From positions 23,089,018 through 23,153,017 of the forward strand of contig NC_086355.1 in assembly GCF_036324505.1 (NCBI RefSeq): a stretch of 64,000 nt of DNA. Reading direction: 5' to 3'. The translations under genes were made by a program, and so were the position numbers. Positions 24,841 through 37,539 of this stretch are shown here, in pieces. Position 1 is the first letter of the stretch; each line of letters begins with the position of its first letter. Under the pieces are notes generated by a model. That model saw only the letters and a program-made list of their open reading frames with translations. It was not told where the DNA came from and did not search any database. This DNA comes from Eleginops maclovinus. Taxonomy: Eukaryota; Chordata; Actinopteri; Perciformes; Eleginopidae.

Positions 24841-24930
24841 TCCATTATACTTTTTTAATTGCAGAGGGCCAATTCAGAATGGACAATGGCCCATAGTTGG
24901 CCCCTGGGCCTCAGTTTGGACACTGTGTCG
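24841..24930. repeat. short transposon-end fragment, possibly hAT-like
   Basis: A stretch with GGCCCATAGTTGGCCCCTGGG followed by TCAGTTTGGACACTGTG resembles the GGCCCGCGGGCC...TTTGACAC words near the ends of some fish hAT elements. This is a short, degraded match from memory of the motif. Confidence 0.3.
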
Positions 24931-25256
24931 TAGATGAATGGTGAATTATGGATGGTAAGACATCGATGTACTTTGGAGGATTTTCTCCATACAAAAGACT
25001 ATCAGCACATATATAAAGTCAAAAAATAATCTAAATTACGGTTGTGATTACTTACATAATGTATGCATCCACAAAAATAAATTGCTCCCTCTTCCTCACA
25101 ACATAGCAACAAATCATTTGGGCTGTAGCATAGCAAATATCAAAAAGAGTCTGTTAATTTTATACTGAAAACATTTCATATCAAACATTTAATGTACATA
25201 GAAGCAAAGTCAACGTATCAGTTTTTTCAGAGTGCAATAAATCTGAAATCCTAATT

Positions 25257-25625
25257 ACCTGCCTTCCTCCCTCACCGTCACATCCTAGCACTTTTTCTCT
25301 CAACATCGTCCCCCTCCATTTTTCTACATTCTCCACTGGCTCAAAGTCAAATTATAAAATCCTCCTCATGACCTACACGGCTTTCAATAACGTAGCCCCT
25401 CTCCTTTTTATTGCCTCAGGTCCAATTATGCAAAGCTCTTAAATACTACCTGGACCGGGCACCAAACCTGGGGTGACAGGGTCTTTCTGCTCCCGCTCTC
25501 TGGAGCTCCTTACACTGAAGAGCCCCCCCAACCACCCTTTTAAAGTTCAAAAGCCGTTACCTGTTCAGCCCTTCCTTTCATGTCTCTTTTTGTGATTTAA
25601 AGCTTTTTTTAACTATATAAATCAG
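25257..25625 (+). pseudogene. LINE reverse-transcriptase C-terminal remnant
   Basis: Conceptual translation of 25330-25420 gives a FSTLHWLKVKLNYKILLMTY-like string followed by AFNNVAPLL. This is the LHWLPV...YKILLLTYKALHG...AP signature of the L2/CR1-like LINE C-terminus. Downstream 25545-25610 resembles the usual FKSRLKTYLF end. Frameshifts and stops are frequent, so it is an old, dead fragment. Confidence 0.6.
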
Positions 25626-26634
25626 AATTATACTTGGATGAAAGTTTTGAGCCAGTAAATTAAATGCACCTAATAAATTATAATTAAAAAAACATATTCC
25701 TCTTTTAGTGCTATATTTCCATCCATATTTCTGGGAGTTGCTGAGATGTCGGCTGCAGAGGTGTCTGCCTTCTGTCCAATATGTTTGAACTAGTTGGCAC
25801 TCGGCTTTTGATGCTCAAAGCATCAAAAATACATTAAAAAAACTCAATGCCTTTTTTACAAAAATCATGACCCGATTTCTCAATATGATCCACAGACGTT
25901 GTTGACTGCAGATTAAAGGAGTAGCTATATCTTTCCACTGAGCTCCACCCGTATTAATACGGTTGAAAGGTGCAATTCTTCTGAGATTATTTAATGTATT
26001 TTAAATGTTTTGCTATACTTTCAGAAATAGTGCTATCTAGTTCCATCCTACTGCTGTTGTCACTACCACTACCTTTATATACTTTTTTATTGTGGATGTT
26101 GCACTGATAAATAATGTAAGAGCTAAATCCGGTTAAAAATGTTGATCCTTGTCACTGCATTAGTTTTGTCTTACTACCATTTGTATTCAGTATTGGATAT
26201 AGAATATAAGGAGTAACATTTATTTTGGTACCTACCTACCATTCCTGAAGGCATCGTGACTAAGGAAGGCCCTCTGCCTTTTTTATTCTGCTGTCACTCA
26301 TTATTTCAAGCCCCTATCAGTTAAGGCCCGCCCCCCAGGCAACATCAGGGCTAACGGTCTTGAAGCAAAAATGACGATCTGAAAGTCAAAAAACAAGATT
26401 TGAAACTAAGAAAAAAAACAGTGTGGTTCTGAAAGCATTAAAAGTGCCACATTTTTCAAATTCCAAAAGTGATAATATTTTATTAATTAAAAGGGATTGC
26501 TAAAGTAAATCAAAAGATTATTCAACCAGAAACATTTCATAAAGTCATTTTTTGTTCGAATACATCATTTCAGTTTTCAAAATTGAAGATCAAAACTTGA
26601 AACTTAAATGTTATTAATTAAATGTTTTCTATTG
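25626..26634. other. unassigned non-coding DNA
   Basis: AT-rich sequence with no recognised feature. Confidence 0.4.
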
Positions 26635-26785
26635 GTTAGCGCTTCAACAAATTGTACCTGATAGCCTAAGGGGCGGGACATCCATAAGCAGTTGACAAAT
26701 CAGAACAGACTTGGCTCTGGTTTCAGACAGAGGGTAAAAAGAGGTGCTGCAGCACAGTATGAGAAAAATAAAGAGCTTTATGGCC
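26635..26785 (+). mobile_element. MITE family A, internal fragment
   Basis: Contains CCTAAGGGGCGGGACATCC, GGCTCTGGTTTCAGACAGAG and GTGCTGCAGCACAGTATGAG, the central blocks of family A. Both termini are absent; it stops about 60 bp before the LINE at 26850. Confidence 0.75.
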
Positions 26786-26842
26786 CAACAAAACTTTTCC
26801 TCTGTGCTTTAGTGCTCATCCCCAGACCCAAAACACAAACGT

Positions 26843-27960
26843 TTGAAGATCAAGACATTGATGGCCTTCGATACTACATCCCACACTATTCTCCTCAGCC
26901 GCCTGTCTGACCACCTTGGGCTCAGCGACACAGCTCTTGCCTGGTTCGAGTCCTACCTCTCGAACCGACAACACTTTGTCCCCATCAGTGACTGCAGTTC
27001 ACCATCAGCCCCTGTAAACCAAGGTGTACCTCAAGGGTCTGTGCTTGGAACCCTCCTCTTCACCATCTATATTCTCCCACTTGGTCAAATCATCCACCAG
27101 CATGGTCTAAACTTCCATTCATACGCTGATGACACACAGCTCTATCTCTGCACAAAAACATCCACTCAACTCCCCCCTCATTCTCTTACAGGACATCAAC
27201 AACTGGATGTCATCAAACCTACTCAAACTGAACAGCACAAAAACCGAGCTCATGGTTGTGGCTCCCTAGTCACTACTCCGGAAGGTTTTAGATCTGATCC
27301 TCGGTGGACGGCTGCTCCATCTCTCCATCCCCTGAAGTCCGCAATCTGAGGGTCATCCTGGACACAACCCTCTCCTTCCAGGCTCACATCAAATCGGTCA
27401 CTAAATCTGCTTTCTATTATCTTAAAAACATCTCCCGACTCCGGCCTTCACACTCTGACTGTGTGGCAGAAACGTTCATACATGCCTTCATCACGTCCTG
27501 ATTGGACTACTGCAATGGGGTCCTCTCCGGGGTTCCCAGCGAAACCCTGGAGAGGCTCCATCGTGTCAAGAAATTTGCCGCCAGAGTTCTCACCCGCACC
27601 AAGCCATGGCAGCACATCACCCCCACCCTCATCCACCTTCACTGGCTCCAGATCAAGTCCCGTCTCCCTTTCAAAACCCTTCTCCTCACCTACAAGTCTC
27701 TCCATGGCCTCACTGCATAGTACCTATCAGACCTCCTCCATCCCTACACCCCTTCACGGAGTCTGCGGTCCTCGGACACGGGCCTTATCTCTATTCCCCG
27801 CACTGGCCTCCACACTGTTGGTGACAGGGCGTTCAGTGTTGCTGCCCCTACCTTCTGGAACGCTCTTCCTGCAGAAATCGGCAATGCTGCCTCCCTGGAC
27901 ATCTTCAAATCCTCACTAAAAGCTCACCTCTTCACCATAGTCTTTGACCACTGACTCATC
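26843..27960 (+). pseudogene. L2-like LINE reverse-transcriptase remnant (frameshifted)
   Basis: The 5'-truncated fragment starts inside the palm domain. AFDTT supplies the first catalytic Asp, NQGVPQGSVLG follows, and SYADDTQLYL holds the catalytic YADD (residues 94-97 of the frame from 26843). A frameshift lies near 27180; the reading continues as NNWMSSNLLKLNSTKTEL (from 27196), then SPEVRNLRVILDTTLSFQ, LDYCNGVLSGVPSETLERL and ITPTLIHLHWLQIKSRL. Two stops look like C-to-T changes: TGA at 27499 where the family usually has Arg before LDYC, and TAG at 27718 where it usually has Gln. The 3' untranslated end runs into an (ATT)n tail. The clade is inferred from motif style. Confidence 0.9.
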
Positions 27961-28132
27961 TTAGTCCCCCGTTCTTCTACCACAAGTGCCATTTCTGTTT
28001 TCTATTTTATTTACTTCATTTTTCTATTCTTTTATTTGCCCTACTTTTTTGTTTGTTTAATAGTTTTCTGTCTGTCTTCACAAAATGGAAAGCGGCCTTG
28101 GGTACCTAGAAAGTCTCTATATAAATTCAAAC
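26843..28132 (+). mobile_element. 5'-truncated L2-like non-LTR retrotransposon
   Basis: It comprises the broken reverse-transcriptase region (to about 27960), a 3' untranslated segment and the terminal TCTATATAAATTCAAAC-type end that in L2-like elements leads into short tandem repeats. The tail continues as the (ATT)n array from 28133. Confidence 0.85.
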
Positions 28133-28375
<243 letters not shown>

Positions 28376-28378
<3 letters not shown>

Positions 28379-28892
28379 ACCTTTAGAGTAATATATATTT
28401 TTTCCAAATGATCACAACTTTTGGCCCAGATTTAGCTCCTTAAAACTGTGCCTTTAAGCATCCTGTTCCACAATCAGCCTGCGTCACCAAACCACCCCCA
28501 GCCCGGTGTCCTCCTCCTGACGCTTCGGCGCTGACAGAGTTGCGTGTCATTGGGATTTTGTGTGAAGTTGTTAGAGGTCGTCTTGTCCGGCTGGATGTTG
28601 CGGTTGGTATTTGCTGGGTGGTCACAGTGCCGATGTAATCTGCTCTCTCAGTGTGTGGGAGCGGGTGATTTATGGCCTCGGTGTTTGTCTGTGGAATTAC
28701 TGTTTGATTGCTTCATTCCTTCCTCAGCCCTTGAATCCATGCTAATGAGTAAAGTGCTATCAGAGCATTAGGGGGTAAATCCAATTGTGCTTGTTATAAA
28801 AAAGGATGCACACAAGTACAGTTTCAGCAGGTCTGCTTTATACCTTCTTTATGATGATACATATTGTATTTGGATGCATCTTTACTTAAGGT
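28376..28892. other. unassigned non-coding DNA
   Basis: Unique-looking, GC-richer at 28440-28680. No domain or repeat is recognised. Confidence 0.35.
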
Positions 28893-29130
28893 ATGTTCAA
28901 AGGTTCAAAGGCGTTATTGTCATATGCACAGCTACAGTGTAGATAAGCAATGAAAAACTGAAGTCCCAGGCTCCTCCTACAATGCAACACATACTGTATA
29001 AAAAAGATGTAAACATTTTTGAAAAATGGTGCAAGAAGAAATGGTTGAAGAAAATAGTGCAACAAAATGTTGCCAGACTAACGTACAAATAAGGCAGGGG
29101 AAGTGAACTATATTTAAAATGTGATATTTC
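28893..29130 (-). mobile_element. 3' tail fragment of LINE family D
   Basis: On the minus strand it ends with the same GCATATGACAATAA...TTTGAA tail as the LINEs ending at 48150 and 62986, and shares the CATTGC and GGAGGAGC words upstream. Only the 3' untranslated region remains. Confidence 0.7.
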
Positions 29131-30187
29131 AGTAGAATATGTTTGATTGTTCAACTCAACTCATTGTGTTACTGCCACAATTCCTCACTACAGCACCTGA
29201 TGTGGATTAATCCACCGCTGAAAAGGTCCCAGTATACAAAAGTGTTGGAGCAGTTACTCAAAAAGTAATACATTTAGCATTACTGGCTACTGCTCACCTG
29301 AGATGCACTGTACATCAAATGACAAATAACATTATCAAGTTAAAGCTCATTTATGCCCAGAACAGCACACATCCTTCATCTAATAAAGAATAAGGATGTT
29401 TTCTGCTCTTTGTTTGAACATCAGCCATGTTTCCTTTATCTCAGTTTCCGTTAGAACTCTGGTCCAGGTAACTTCCTAAAGTTTACCTGTCTGATGGCAG
29501 CCACCCGTCCGTTACCTCTAGCCCATCTTGCTCAGTTTCAGAAAGATGGTGATTCCACTGTCATAACAGGCAGCATATTCTCCACAATTTGTGCTGAAAC
29601 AACCCTGTTTGCCTCTGCTATGCAATTTCTGCCCCGTCTCTTCATCCATGAAGTTGCGAGTGTACTGTATCAAGCAAAAACAAAAACAAGGCATTTGATG
29701 TATTTCTCTGTCCTCCAGTGTTGCAAATACTTGAAGACCTTACAGTAACGCAATTAAGGATATGATTTCATGATTAGTAACTGTGATGTAATAACTGCGG
29801 TAACTCTTTTGTTGCGCTTTACCCCCAGCTCTGCACATTTGTACAGACTTGCTTCTTTTTTTTTTTTTATTACCCCACATGCAGAATTTGTTAGACCAAC
29901 AGGGCTGGTGCAGAGATGAGTTGTGCGAGGAGCAGCATGAGGACATGGATCGTTACTCCCTTAAAGACGAGAAGCGCTCTCACTATTTGTAAGTAGCGCT
30001 GCCCTTCAATTACATTTCATCTAGACAGCAGGTCCTCAGCGTCTCTCTGCAGAGACAGGGTCAATATCAAGGCTGCTGCCGAGATGAGCCTGTGACTGAC
30101 TGATAGTCCAGCTCCGTGCCAGACCCGCTGCTTTAAATCCCTCTCATGAAGCGCCGCAATGAATGCATCCTCATGTTATTCTGGATT
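29131..30187. other. unassigned non-coding DNA
   Basis: A poly-T run lies near 29857-29868. No frame shows a known domain. Confidence 0.4.
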
Positions 30188-30660
30188 GCAACAAAATGGA
30201 TCACATTCCAATTCTGGGGTCTTTACACTGGCTTCCTGTCTGTCAAAGAATTGATTTCAACATAAAGCTGCTGGTTTATAAAGCACTGAATGGTTTATTC
30301 TGATCTCCTGCTACCTTATGAACCATCCAGACCTCTTAGGTCTTCTGGGACAGGTCAGCTTTCTGTCCCCAGAGTCATATCTAAACATAGAGAAGCAGCA
30401 TTCAGTTATTATGCTCCAAATGTCTGGAACAAACTCCCAGAAACCTGCAGGTCCGCTATACTACTTTTAAATCCAGGCTGAAGATTTTTCTTTTTGCTGC
30501 TGCCATTAATTGAACTATTCTTATCTCACACTGTAACTTTTATTCATATATTTTCTATATTAGCTTCACTATTGCTTTATGCTCTTAAATGTTTTTCATT
30601 TTTGTTAAGTATTTTGAATTTCCTTGTGTTGAAAGGGTTCTATATAAGTCAATTCAATAT
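30188..30660 (+). pseudogene. CR1/L2-like LINE C-terminal remnant
   Basis: Broken translation reads LGSLHWLPVCQRIDFNIKLL, VYKALNGL, then LLPYEPSRPLRSSGTGQLSV and a YYAPNVWNKLPETCRS string. This is the usual C-terminal end of fish CR1/L2-like LINEs. A TGA follows the NGLF segment and the frame shifts near LLLNPG. The 3' end finishes with a GTTCTATATAAGTCAATTCA-type tail. No catalytic part remains. Confidence 0.8.
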
Positions 30661-30882
30661 TAATATAGACAATGAGACAGACAATAGAAAACACAATTAG
30701 TAAAGGCGTTAGGACATAAGCATAGCTTATAAAGAAAATGAACTTCTAGTTAATCATCCAGTTTCATCATGTTTGGTCAGGGCCCCAAATATAACAGTCA
30801 TTTAACTGCATATTTAGGAAGTGGGTTTCCATCTGTGTATCTACATAAAATACACACATTAAATATAAACATATACTGTCTA

Positions 30883-31051
30883 CACTGAAAAAACTGAAAC
30901 ATTGACTTTAATTAAATATATTACGTAAACAGAGTTCCAAAATATTAGTTAATATTCAACTTAATAGTATTGCTCTCAACTCACTGACAGTTATGTGAAA
31001 TCTGTTGATGTATTACATTTAATTAAAGTCAACTTTTCAGTTTTTTCAGTG
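30883..31051. mobile_element. MITE family B, full-length copy (169 bp)
   Basis: It starts CACTGAAAAAACTGAAAC and ends with the inverse, TTCAGTTTTTTCAGTG. The inverted arms extend about 50 bp (TTGACTTTAATTAAAT in both). No protein. The CACTG terminus and A/T-rich interior define the family; the superfamily is not resolved. Confidence 0.85.
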
Positions 31052-31229
31052 TGGGCTAAGGGGCGGGACATTTCTGACACATCTCTAAGCGGTTGACAAA
31101 TCAAAACAGAGCCGGACAGCTAACCAATCAGAACAGACTTGGCTCTGGTTTCAGACAGAGGGTGAAACAGTAACATTGAAGCATGGAGATATACATGAAT
31201 AAATATGAATCTGAAAATGAGCATAATAC
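31052..31229 (+). mobile_element. MITE family A, partial copy abutting family B
   Basis: It continues directly from the B right end with GGGCTAAGGGGCGGGACAT, then GGCTCTGGTTTCAGACAGAG, and reaches the A terminus region (CTGAAAATGAGCATAATACT). The part of A that should lie left of B is missing. Confidence 0.75.
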
Positions 31230-32317
31230 TATTTATAATGTTTTTTTCTGTGTACATGTACACACTTACACATATGTGTACACATACTGTACATATACAC
31301 ACAATATATTTAAAAGAGAAAGATGGAAAAACAAAACTAAAAAGTAAAAAAGAGGAAAATATATATATTTTTAAGGTTTTCATTGTGCTGTCATATTTTC
31401 AAGCAGACTTAATTGCACACAAACCAAAAGTGCAACAAAGCCCTACAAAACTGCTGCGGGCTAAGGTATTAATCTTTTTTAAACAGGGATAACTAGCTAT
31501 AATCACTAGCACTTGTTGGGGCCACGTCTTCAGAAGTGCCATGCCAATAATCACTGCAGCAGAACCAGCAGCACTGTGTGAGATCCATGGGCAAATTGCA
31601 CTTCCACCTTGGAAAAAGTCCAGAAGTTAAAAGAGGTACGGGGGAATGGAACTTGAATGGATATTTCAGATTGGGATATTAAAGACTTGCATTGCTGCTC
31701 CTGTTTTCACTGACAGGCTGTGTGTGTGGACAGCTGTGTGTGTGAAGTTCCAGCTGTCAGTCAGAACCAGCCCGGGGGGGTGCTTTCAACCTCAGATCCT
31801 CAGTCCCGCTGTCTGTGGGCCATAGTGTTGTTACTGATAATTGTTAGCCATTTAAAGGTCCTCATTCTAAAAAAAGCCACAGAAAATTCATGATTTAACT
31901 TGTTGCATGTGATAATCAGACATTTTATTGTCTATTAAGATAATAGAAAGCTGATTTAGTGACCGACATTTAAGTGTCATGTTTGGGGTAGAACTCCTGT
32001 CTGATCCCAGCCGGAGAATGGCATGGAATGTTCTAATCCTATTTTGTATATCTAATGTTAAATATGTTATTCATTGTTCTGTAGAAATACTTTATTATAA
32101 AGAAAAACACCCCTGAAAGCATAAATAAAATGTTTAATTAACAGTGGGAGTCCTAGACTTGTGTGTTATAATTATTGTTGTATTTATATACGTGTTTTTC
32201 TTCAATAAGTATTAATGGAAATATGCAATATACTAGTTGTGGAATACACAATAATTGTTGACCTGTAACAAGACACATTCTTTTCACAGAAAAAACTGAA
32301 ACATTTCAACAAATCCA
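31230..32317. other. unassigned non-coding DNA
   Basis: AT-rich, with a TGTACA-rich segment near 31250-31300. Nothing further is recognised. Confidence 0.4.
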
Positions 32318-32472
32318 GGGTGTCCTGTGCTTTGCTCAAGGGCACAACGGCAGGGCCCAGGAGGTGATCTGGGACCTCTACAAGTACCAGTCCACACTCC
32401 ATAGTTTAGGTTAGTTCAGACACTTGAACTGGAGACCCTATGGCCCCCACTCAAAGGAGCCAGTGCCGGATC
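32318..32472 (-). mobile_element. tRNA-derived SINE fragment (reverse orientation)
   Basis: The plus strand reads TTGCTCAAGGGCACAACGGC and GTACCAGTCCACACTCCAT, the inverse of the body of the SINE at 34987. The head end holds CCAGTTCAAGTGTC on the minus strand, a decayed B box. The 3' tail is not preserved. Confidence 0.75.
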
Positions 32473-34767
32473 TACCTTTGCTAAATAAGGGCTTATAATA
32501 ATGTGTGAATCATTGTTTGATACTCAACACTCTGCAGCTGCGGACATTGTCCTGAACTTTTGTAGCCTTTTATTGCTGTACTGCTCTCTTCTTTTAACAG
32601 CACGTTTGCAGTTATTTTTATGTAACCTACAGCAACAGGTATTCAAAGGTGGATATTTGTTTCACACAGTAAACACCAGGCTTCGGGAGTAATGGATTGC
32701 ATGTAACAGGATTGTGTAATCAGGATACAAAAAAAGCTAACTTTATTTACTTACAAAAAAAAAAATACAATCACATTACTGATACATTTCTAAAAAAAAT
32801 ACTTTCATGATCACAATGTTACTAAAAAAGAGCATATTGTGTTTGTCGTCACACAGTTTTAAAGAACCCCTCCACTCACTGGTGAACACAGAAGTACACG
32901 GCACATTGGAACACTCCCGCCTTGGAATTCGGGTCTGGGTCCGTTGCGTGACAGCCAGAGAAAGATAAGAATAAAATGCTTAGCTGTGTGTGTGTGGCTG
33001 TGGCATTTATCAGCGAAGCTAATCGCTGTGATTAAACCTCAATATTCGACCGGCTTGGAAGGAAATGGAACAAATATTTAGCCAAGCTTTTAGGTAAGCA
33101 CATGAGGGAGGGATGAACCTGCTATCTTGCTTTTCCCACTGAATTTTTAATTTCCTGATCAACTCTGTCTCTGGGGGTGGGGAGATTTTCAGCTAAACAG
33201 GTACCGGAGAGCCGGCTCTCCATATGGCTGTAATAACTCAGATTCTGACACAAAGCTGCAGATGTTTCCATCCATGTCTGGGTTTCTCAGATGAATCAAA
33301 TACTGACACTGCATTGGGGCGTTGTGTGCGAGAGGTCTACCGCAATTCCAGAGTGTGAAGAAGAGATTGTTTCAGTAGTGTAGTGGTGTGGAGGTGACAC
33401 CACGGATATATGGGACATGTCTGGGCTCAGACCAGCACAGAACACCGTACAGATCATTGAGCAGCGCTGCAGTCTCGTGGGTTGCTTTTATCCATTGTTC
33501 TGCTTAAATCAATACCATATGTTTCCATACAGCAGAAAAGAATAGAGGGGATAATATTGTGTCAATTCATCTTTTGACTATTGTTTGACGATGTTGGTTT
33601 TGTACATGTTTAATGTATTTTCTTAGAGCTACACTGATCCACATCCTATACAAACAATAGATCATATGACAGTGTCTGTAATAAGAAGGCTGCAGAGAAT
33701 AACCCACAGAGAACCGTGCAGTTCCCCTCAGCTATAGACAGCATGTTAGCATCTTTCAGATAAGTTTTTTCGTTTTCCATTTAACAACGTCACTGTTTTG
33801 GTTCAGTATCCCTGTGCTCTACAACTTTTATTGTTTCTCTTCTTTTCTATTTGTTCTTTGCTCACCACGCGGTTGTGCGCAGAGCCTGTCAGTGAAAAAA
33901 GCTAGTGAAGATTCCTTTCTATGGTTACTATCCTTGTTAGCTTGTGAAGCTACATACAGATGTCATCTCATCTGATGCGACTCAAAGGGTTAGTGGTTAA
34001 CAACGTCAAAATTAAAATAATTTGAACTTCTAGTGCAGCGCTCAGTGACAATTTCAAGTTATGCCCAACACTGAAGGTAGCGCTCATGTGAATGCAGCTT
34101 GAGAGACAAATGTTGACTTCTGATAGCAAGCAAAGGGATAAGAAATCATAAGGTACTTCTGTTTTTAGTAGGCATTCTCTCCTCAGCCCTTTTTTTTTCT
34201 ACAGTTTTAATTTCAATTTAAAACAATCTGAATATTCACATTATTAACACAACAATATGATGTCATGACAATATTATCTCAGAGTGAAGACAAAATATAA
34301 ATGAAGACAAATAAAAACATAAAAAATATGAGGTGTGTCATCCGCTAAAGAAATTTTTAATCAGCAGTTAAGATTTTGTCAACAAATGGAGTGGTTGATT
34401 TATTCAGTTGATTTGCAAAACTGAAATCCCTCTCTAAGGATCATGCAAAAGTACCACCATTAATCAAGACATGCGTTTCAAATTTCTTTAAGAAAAGTCA
34501 CGCAGCGTTTCAAAAATGACAGATGAATTATAACAAGAAATTTTAGTAGATTTATTATTATTATTATTATTATTATTTTTTTTAGCATTTTATGAAATTA
34601 TTAACAAAGCATACATAACAAAATAAATACATCTAGGTACATACTGTACATTAACTACATAAAAGTAGACAAATCCAAGATGAAATAATATTAATAATAA
34701 TATTAATACAATTAAAATAAGTCTTAGTAGATTAAGAAAAAAGCAACCAATTATTCAAGGTCAGAAT
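32473..34767. other. unassigned non-coding DNA
   Basis: Largely AT-rich, with A- and T-runs (32755, 34188). The 32880-33320 part is more complex. A TTA run lies at 34556-34576. No gene is recognised. Confidence 0.4.
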
Positions 34768-35450
34768 GTCAGGGTTTGAGAGCGGAGTGGTTAGGACCCA
34801 AACGCAGAAGACCGTTTTTGAATTCAGTATCCTTTTCCAGGGCTAGGCCAGGCAAAACAAGGGAAACAAGTCAAAACATAACTCCTTCAAAACAAGAACT
34901 TCCAACATCATCAAGACTGTGAAACTTACTGAAAGAAAACAACAGAACTTAAATGCACACAGGACTAATCACAAGAACAACACACAGGCAGTGGCTCAGT
35001 AAGTAGGGACTTGATCTTGGGACCGAAGGGTCGCCGGTTCACGTCCCGATCGGACCAAAAACAAATGTGGTGTGAGCTGGTAGCTGGAGAGGTGTCAGTT
35101 CTCCTCCGCCACTGCCGAGGTGCCCTTGAGCAAGGCACCTAATCTCTATCTGCTCCCTTGGCGCCGGGTACCTGCTCTGCCACCTCTCCTCTGCATGTGG
35201 TTGTGTGTGCATGTATTTCCTCTGTGTGTCAACACAACAGAGTAGAGAAAGCAATTTCCCTGTAAGGGATTAATAAAGTATGTCTTCTTCTTCTTCAGGT
35301 GAGGAGGGAAGAGTAATCAAACCGGAGCGAAACACAGAGACAGGAAGTGACAGCAGACATTTATTCTTAAAAGAAAAAAACAGGAAAACAAAGACAGATT
35401 TTCACATGACAAAATAAAACAGGGAAGACAAATACGAATCATAACAACTT
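34768..35450. mobile_element. dispersed repeat family I, interrupted by a SINE
   Basis: The left part starts TGTCAGGGTTTGAGAGC and includes AGGACCCAAACGCAG. After the SINE the text resumes as AGGTGAGGAGGGAAGAG and a GAGACAGGAAGTGACAG word, typical of one fish repeat family. Boundaries are approximate and the class is unresolved. Confidence 0.45.
34987..35296 (+). mobile_element. tRNA-derived SINE with (TTC)n tail
   Basis: An RNA polymerase III-type head is visible: TGGCTCAGTAAGTAGG (34992-35007) fits an A box and GGTTCACGTCC (35036-35046) a B box. The body includes the CTTGAGCAAGGCACC word, and the 3' end is GGGATTAATAAAGTATG followed by TTC repeats. The same tail ends the fragment at 7490-7690, consistent with mobilisation by a partner LINE that recognises it. 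CAGG lies on both sides (34985-34988, 35296-35299 on one reading of the borders). Confidence 0.88.
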
Positions 35451-37539
35451 ATCAGCGAAAAGAGCAAGAAGAAAACATCACATTGAATATGCTATAGCAC
35501 ACACACATGTATATATGTGTGATGTAGTGCATATTATTTTCTTCATCACTTACGAGTTGTGTTTTATTAAATGTGAACCACAAAGAGCTGCAGTCATTTA
35601 AGAACCTATTTGTGTTTAATGCTAGTCTAATTTTCTCACCACAGGGAACACAAAAGCTTAATCTCTGTACAAACTCCATTTGTGGCTGCTTTTATCTAAG
35701 CAGCCTCTCATTTCCACACGTTGGTACATTTTTAGCATCAAACCGGCTGTAACCTGGCAGTTGAAGCCGGGCAGCATTAGCTTTTTGTTCAATTCTCTGT
35801 GGATTTACGCCCCGGTCAATATTTTGATTGTCTTCCACGGTGACTGAAAGGTTTCCCTAAGCCTGGGAAGCTCTTTATATTCAGGTGGCGTAGCGGGCAG
35901 ACAGGAGGGGATATCCAACAGGTGGAAGTGAGATGGAACGGTAAACAGAGGGCCCGCGGAGACCGCCACAGGCTCACTGACATTCCTCTGCACTAAAGGG
36001 CCCGGATAGGGAGGTCTAGCTAAGGAAAGAAGCAGGAGCTCAACATTATGACTGCTTTCCCTGGCTGTTCTTACACCACATTGCTGGTACAAATACTGTG
36101 ATTTTTCCTCACTATCCTGGAAAAATAAGGGGATGGTATTCATGAGGGCTAATGCCTCCTCAGTTTTGGTGTATTCTCACGCTGCCTTGGTGAGAAGAAT
36201 TTCATCAGCTCTCTTCAGTGCTGTAAAGAACAATGGAGAAACCAGCTTCTGACAGCTGATGCAAAACATGCACTATCCTGTCTGAAATTTTGTTCTGCTT
36301 TAATACTCTTTAATCCCTGGCGACGCTGCTTGGCTGAGAATTCTCGTCCGAGTTTCTGTTCCTCCTTCCCCTGAGCTTGAACTTTTAGATTCCCCCCAAA
36401 AAATCCCAGACAATTGAAATCCTCTCATAATTCAGACGGCAGTAGACTCACTCCTAATGTAACCATTGCCCAGATTATGCTTCTGCCTATTTGTCACCAG
36501 TAATGACAAACCTAAAATGCAAAATGGTGATACAAAATGAGCATTAAAAAAATGAAACGGCTTGATTGATGACGGAGCCGGCACGCTGGGGAGGAAAATA
36601 TATGAACGTCAAAGATTCCCTTCTGGGCAGACGCACAAGGGGAAGACATCAAGTGTGCTTTAATGTCTCTGTCTCCATTTTTCATGAACATCTACTGTAG
36701 ATATGCTCACACACACACACTCTCACAGACACACACACACATGTCGTCGGCTTTATCCCGCACTCAGACTTTTTTATGTCTCGTCACTTGATTTGCAAGC
36801 CAAATTGAATTCCTCTCCTTTTTCCTCTGCCACACATGCAAGCAGCTCCAGTAACACTGTTGGCAGACATCTGGAAATGCTTTGGCCCCGTGCTGGAGGT
36901 CACTGTCTGGACCAATAGAGACCATACCTCAACCTCTGCGATGTGACAAGCCTTCATATATCTCCCCCGACCTCGTACTGTATGGAAACAACCCCCTGTC
37001 GACCCCCAGCCGTCACATTCACACAACCACAACCCCCTTCGCTCGTTTCCTACCTACCTCATCCTCGGCTCCAACCACTACCCTCCACCTCTGGGTGTGA
37101 GGCGCAGTGTTTCTTTTGTCTCTCTCCGTGAGCACCCGGATTCCCCCACCCAACTCCCCCCAGGACACGTGAGGAAGTACACACCACACTCCTCTCAGAC
37201 CAGCGAATCCAGTCAGTGTAAGACCTGATCAAAGGCGGCCGAGATCATTCCAATCATACTTCATGAGATGGTGTTCCGTGAAGGAGGAGGGCGAATCTGT
37301 CACACACAATGCTTTATTACTCCAGCTTTGATGTGGTGCATTCATTTGTTCTTACTTCTTTCAAATGTTTGTTTCGTGTCATAAACTGCAGTGTGAATCA
37401 TTCCCAAGAAATGTATTGCTTAATTACATGTATTTACAATAATACAAATCTTCAGACATGTGTTGTATCAAAAAGAGCAGATGGAAAACCTCTTTAATCC
37501 AAATTCAAAACATACTGTCAGGCTGAATTTACGGTTCCT
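35451..37539. other. unassigned, partly GC-balanced non-coding DNA
   Basis: Several high-complexity blocks (35700-36180, 36300-36660) have no repeat matches in this window. Short (CA)n runs lie at 36709-36740. No frame shows a domain. Regulatory DNA is possible but untested. Confidence 0.3.

Noticed and set aside
33365..33440. tRNA-like A-box word (CAGTAGTGTAGTGGTGTGG)
   Set aside because: No matching B box, anticodon arm or acceptor stem follows.
34987..35060. Possible functional tRNA gene
   Set aside because: The A and B boxes belong to a SINE head; the arms do not fold into a full cloverleaf.
35805..36143. 112-aa minus-strand ORF
   Set aside because: No domain or initiation context; length is within chance for this window.
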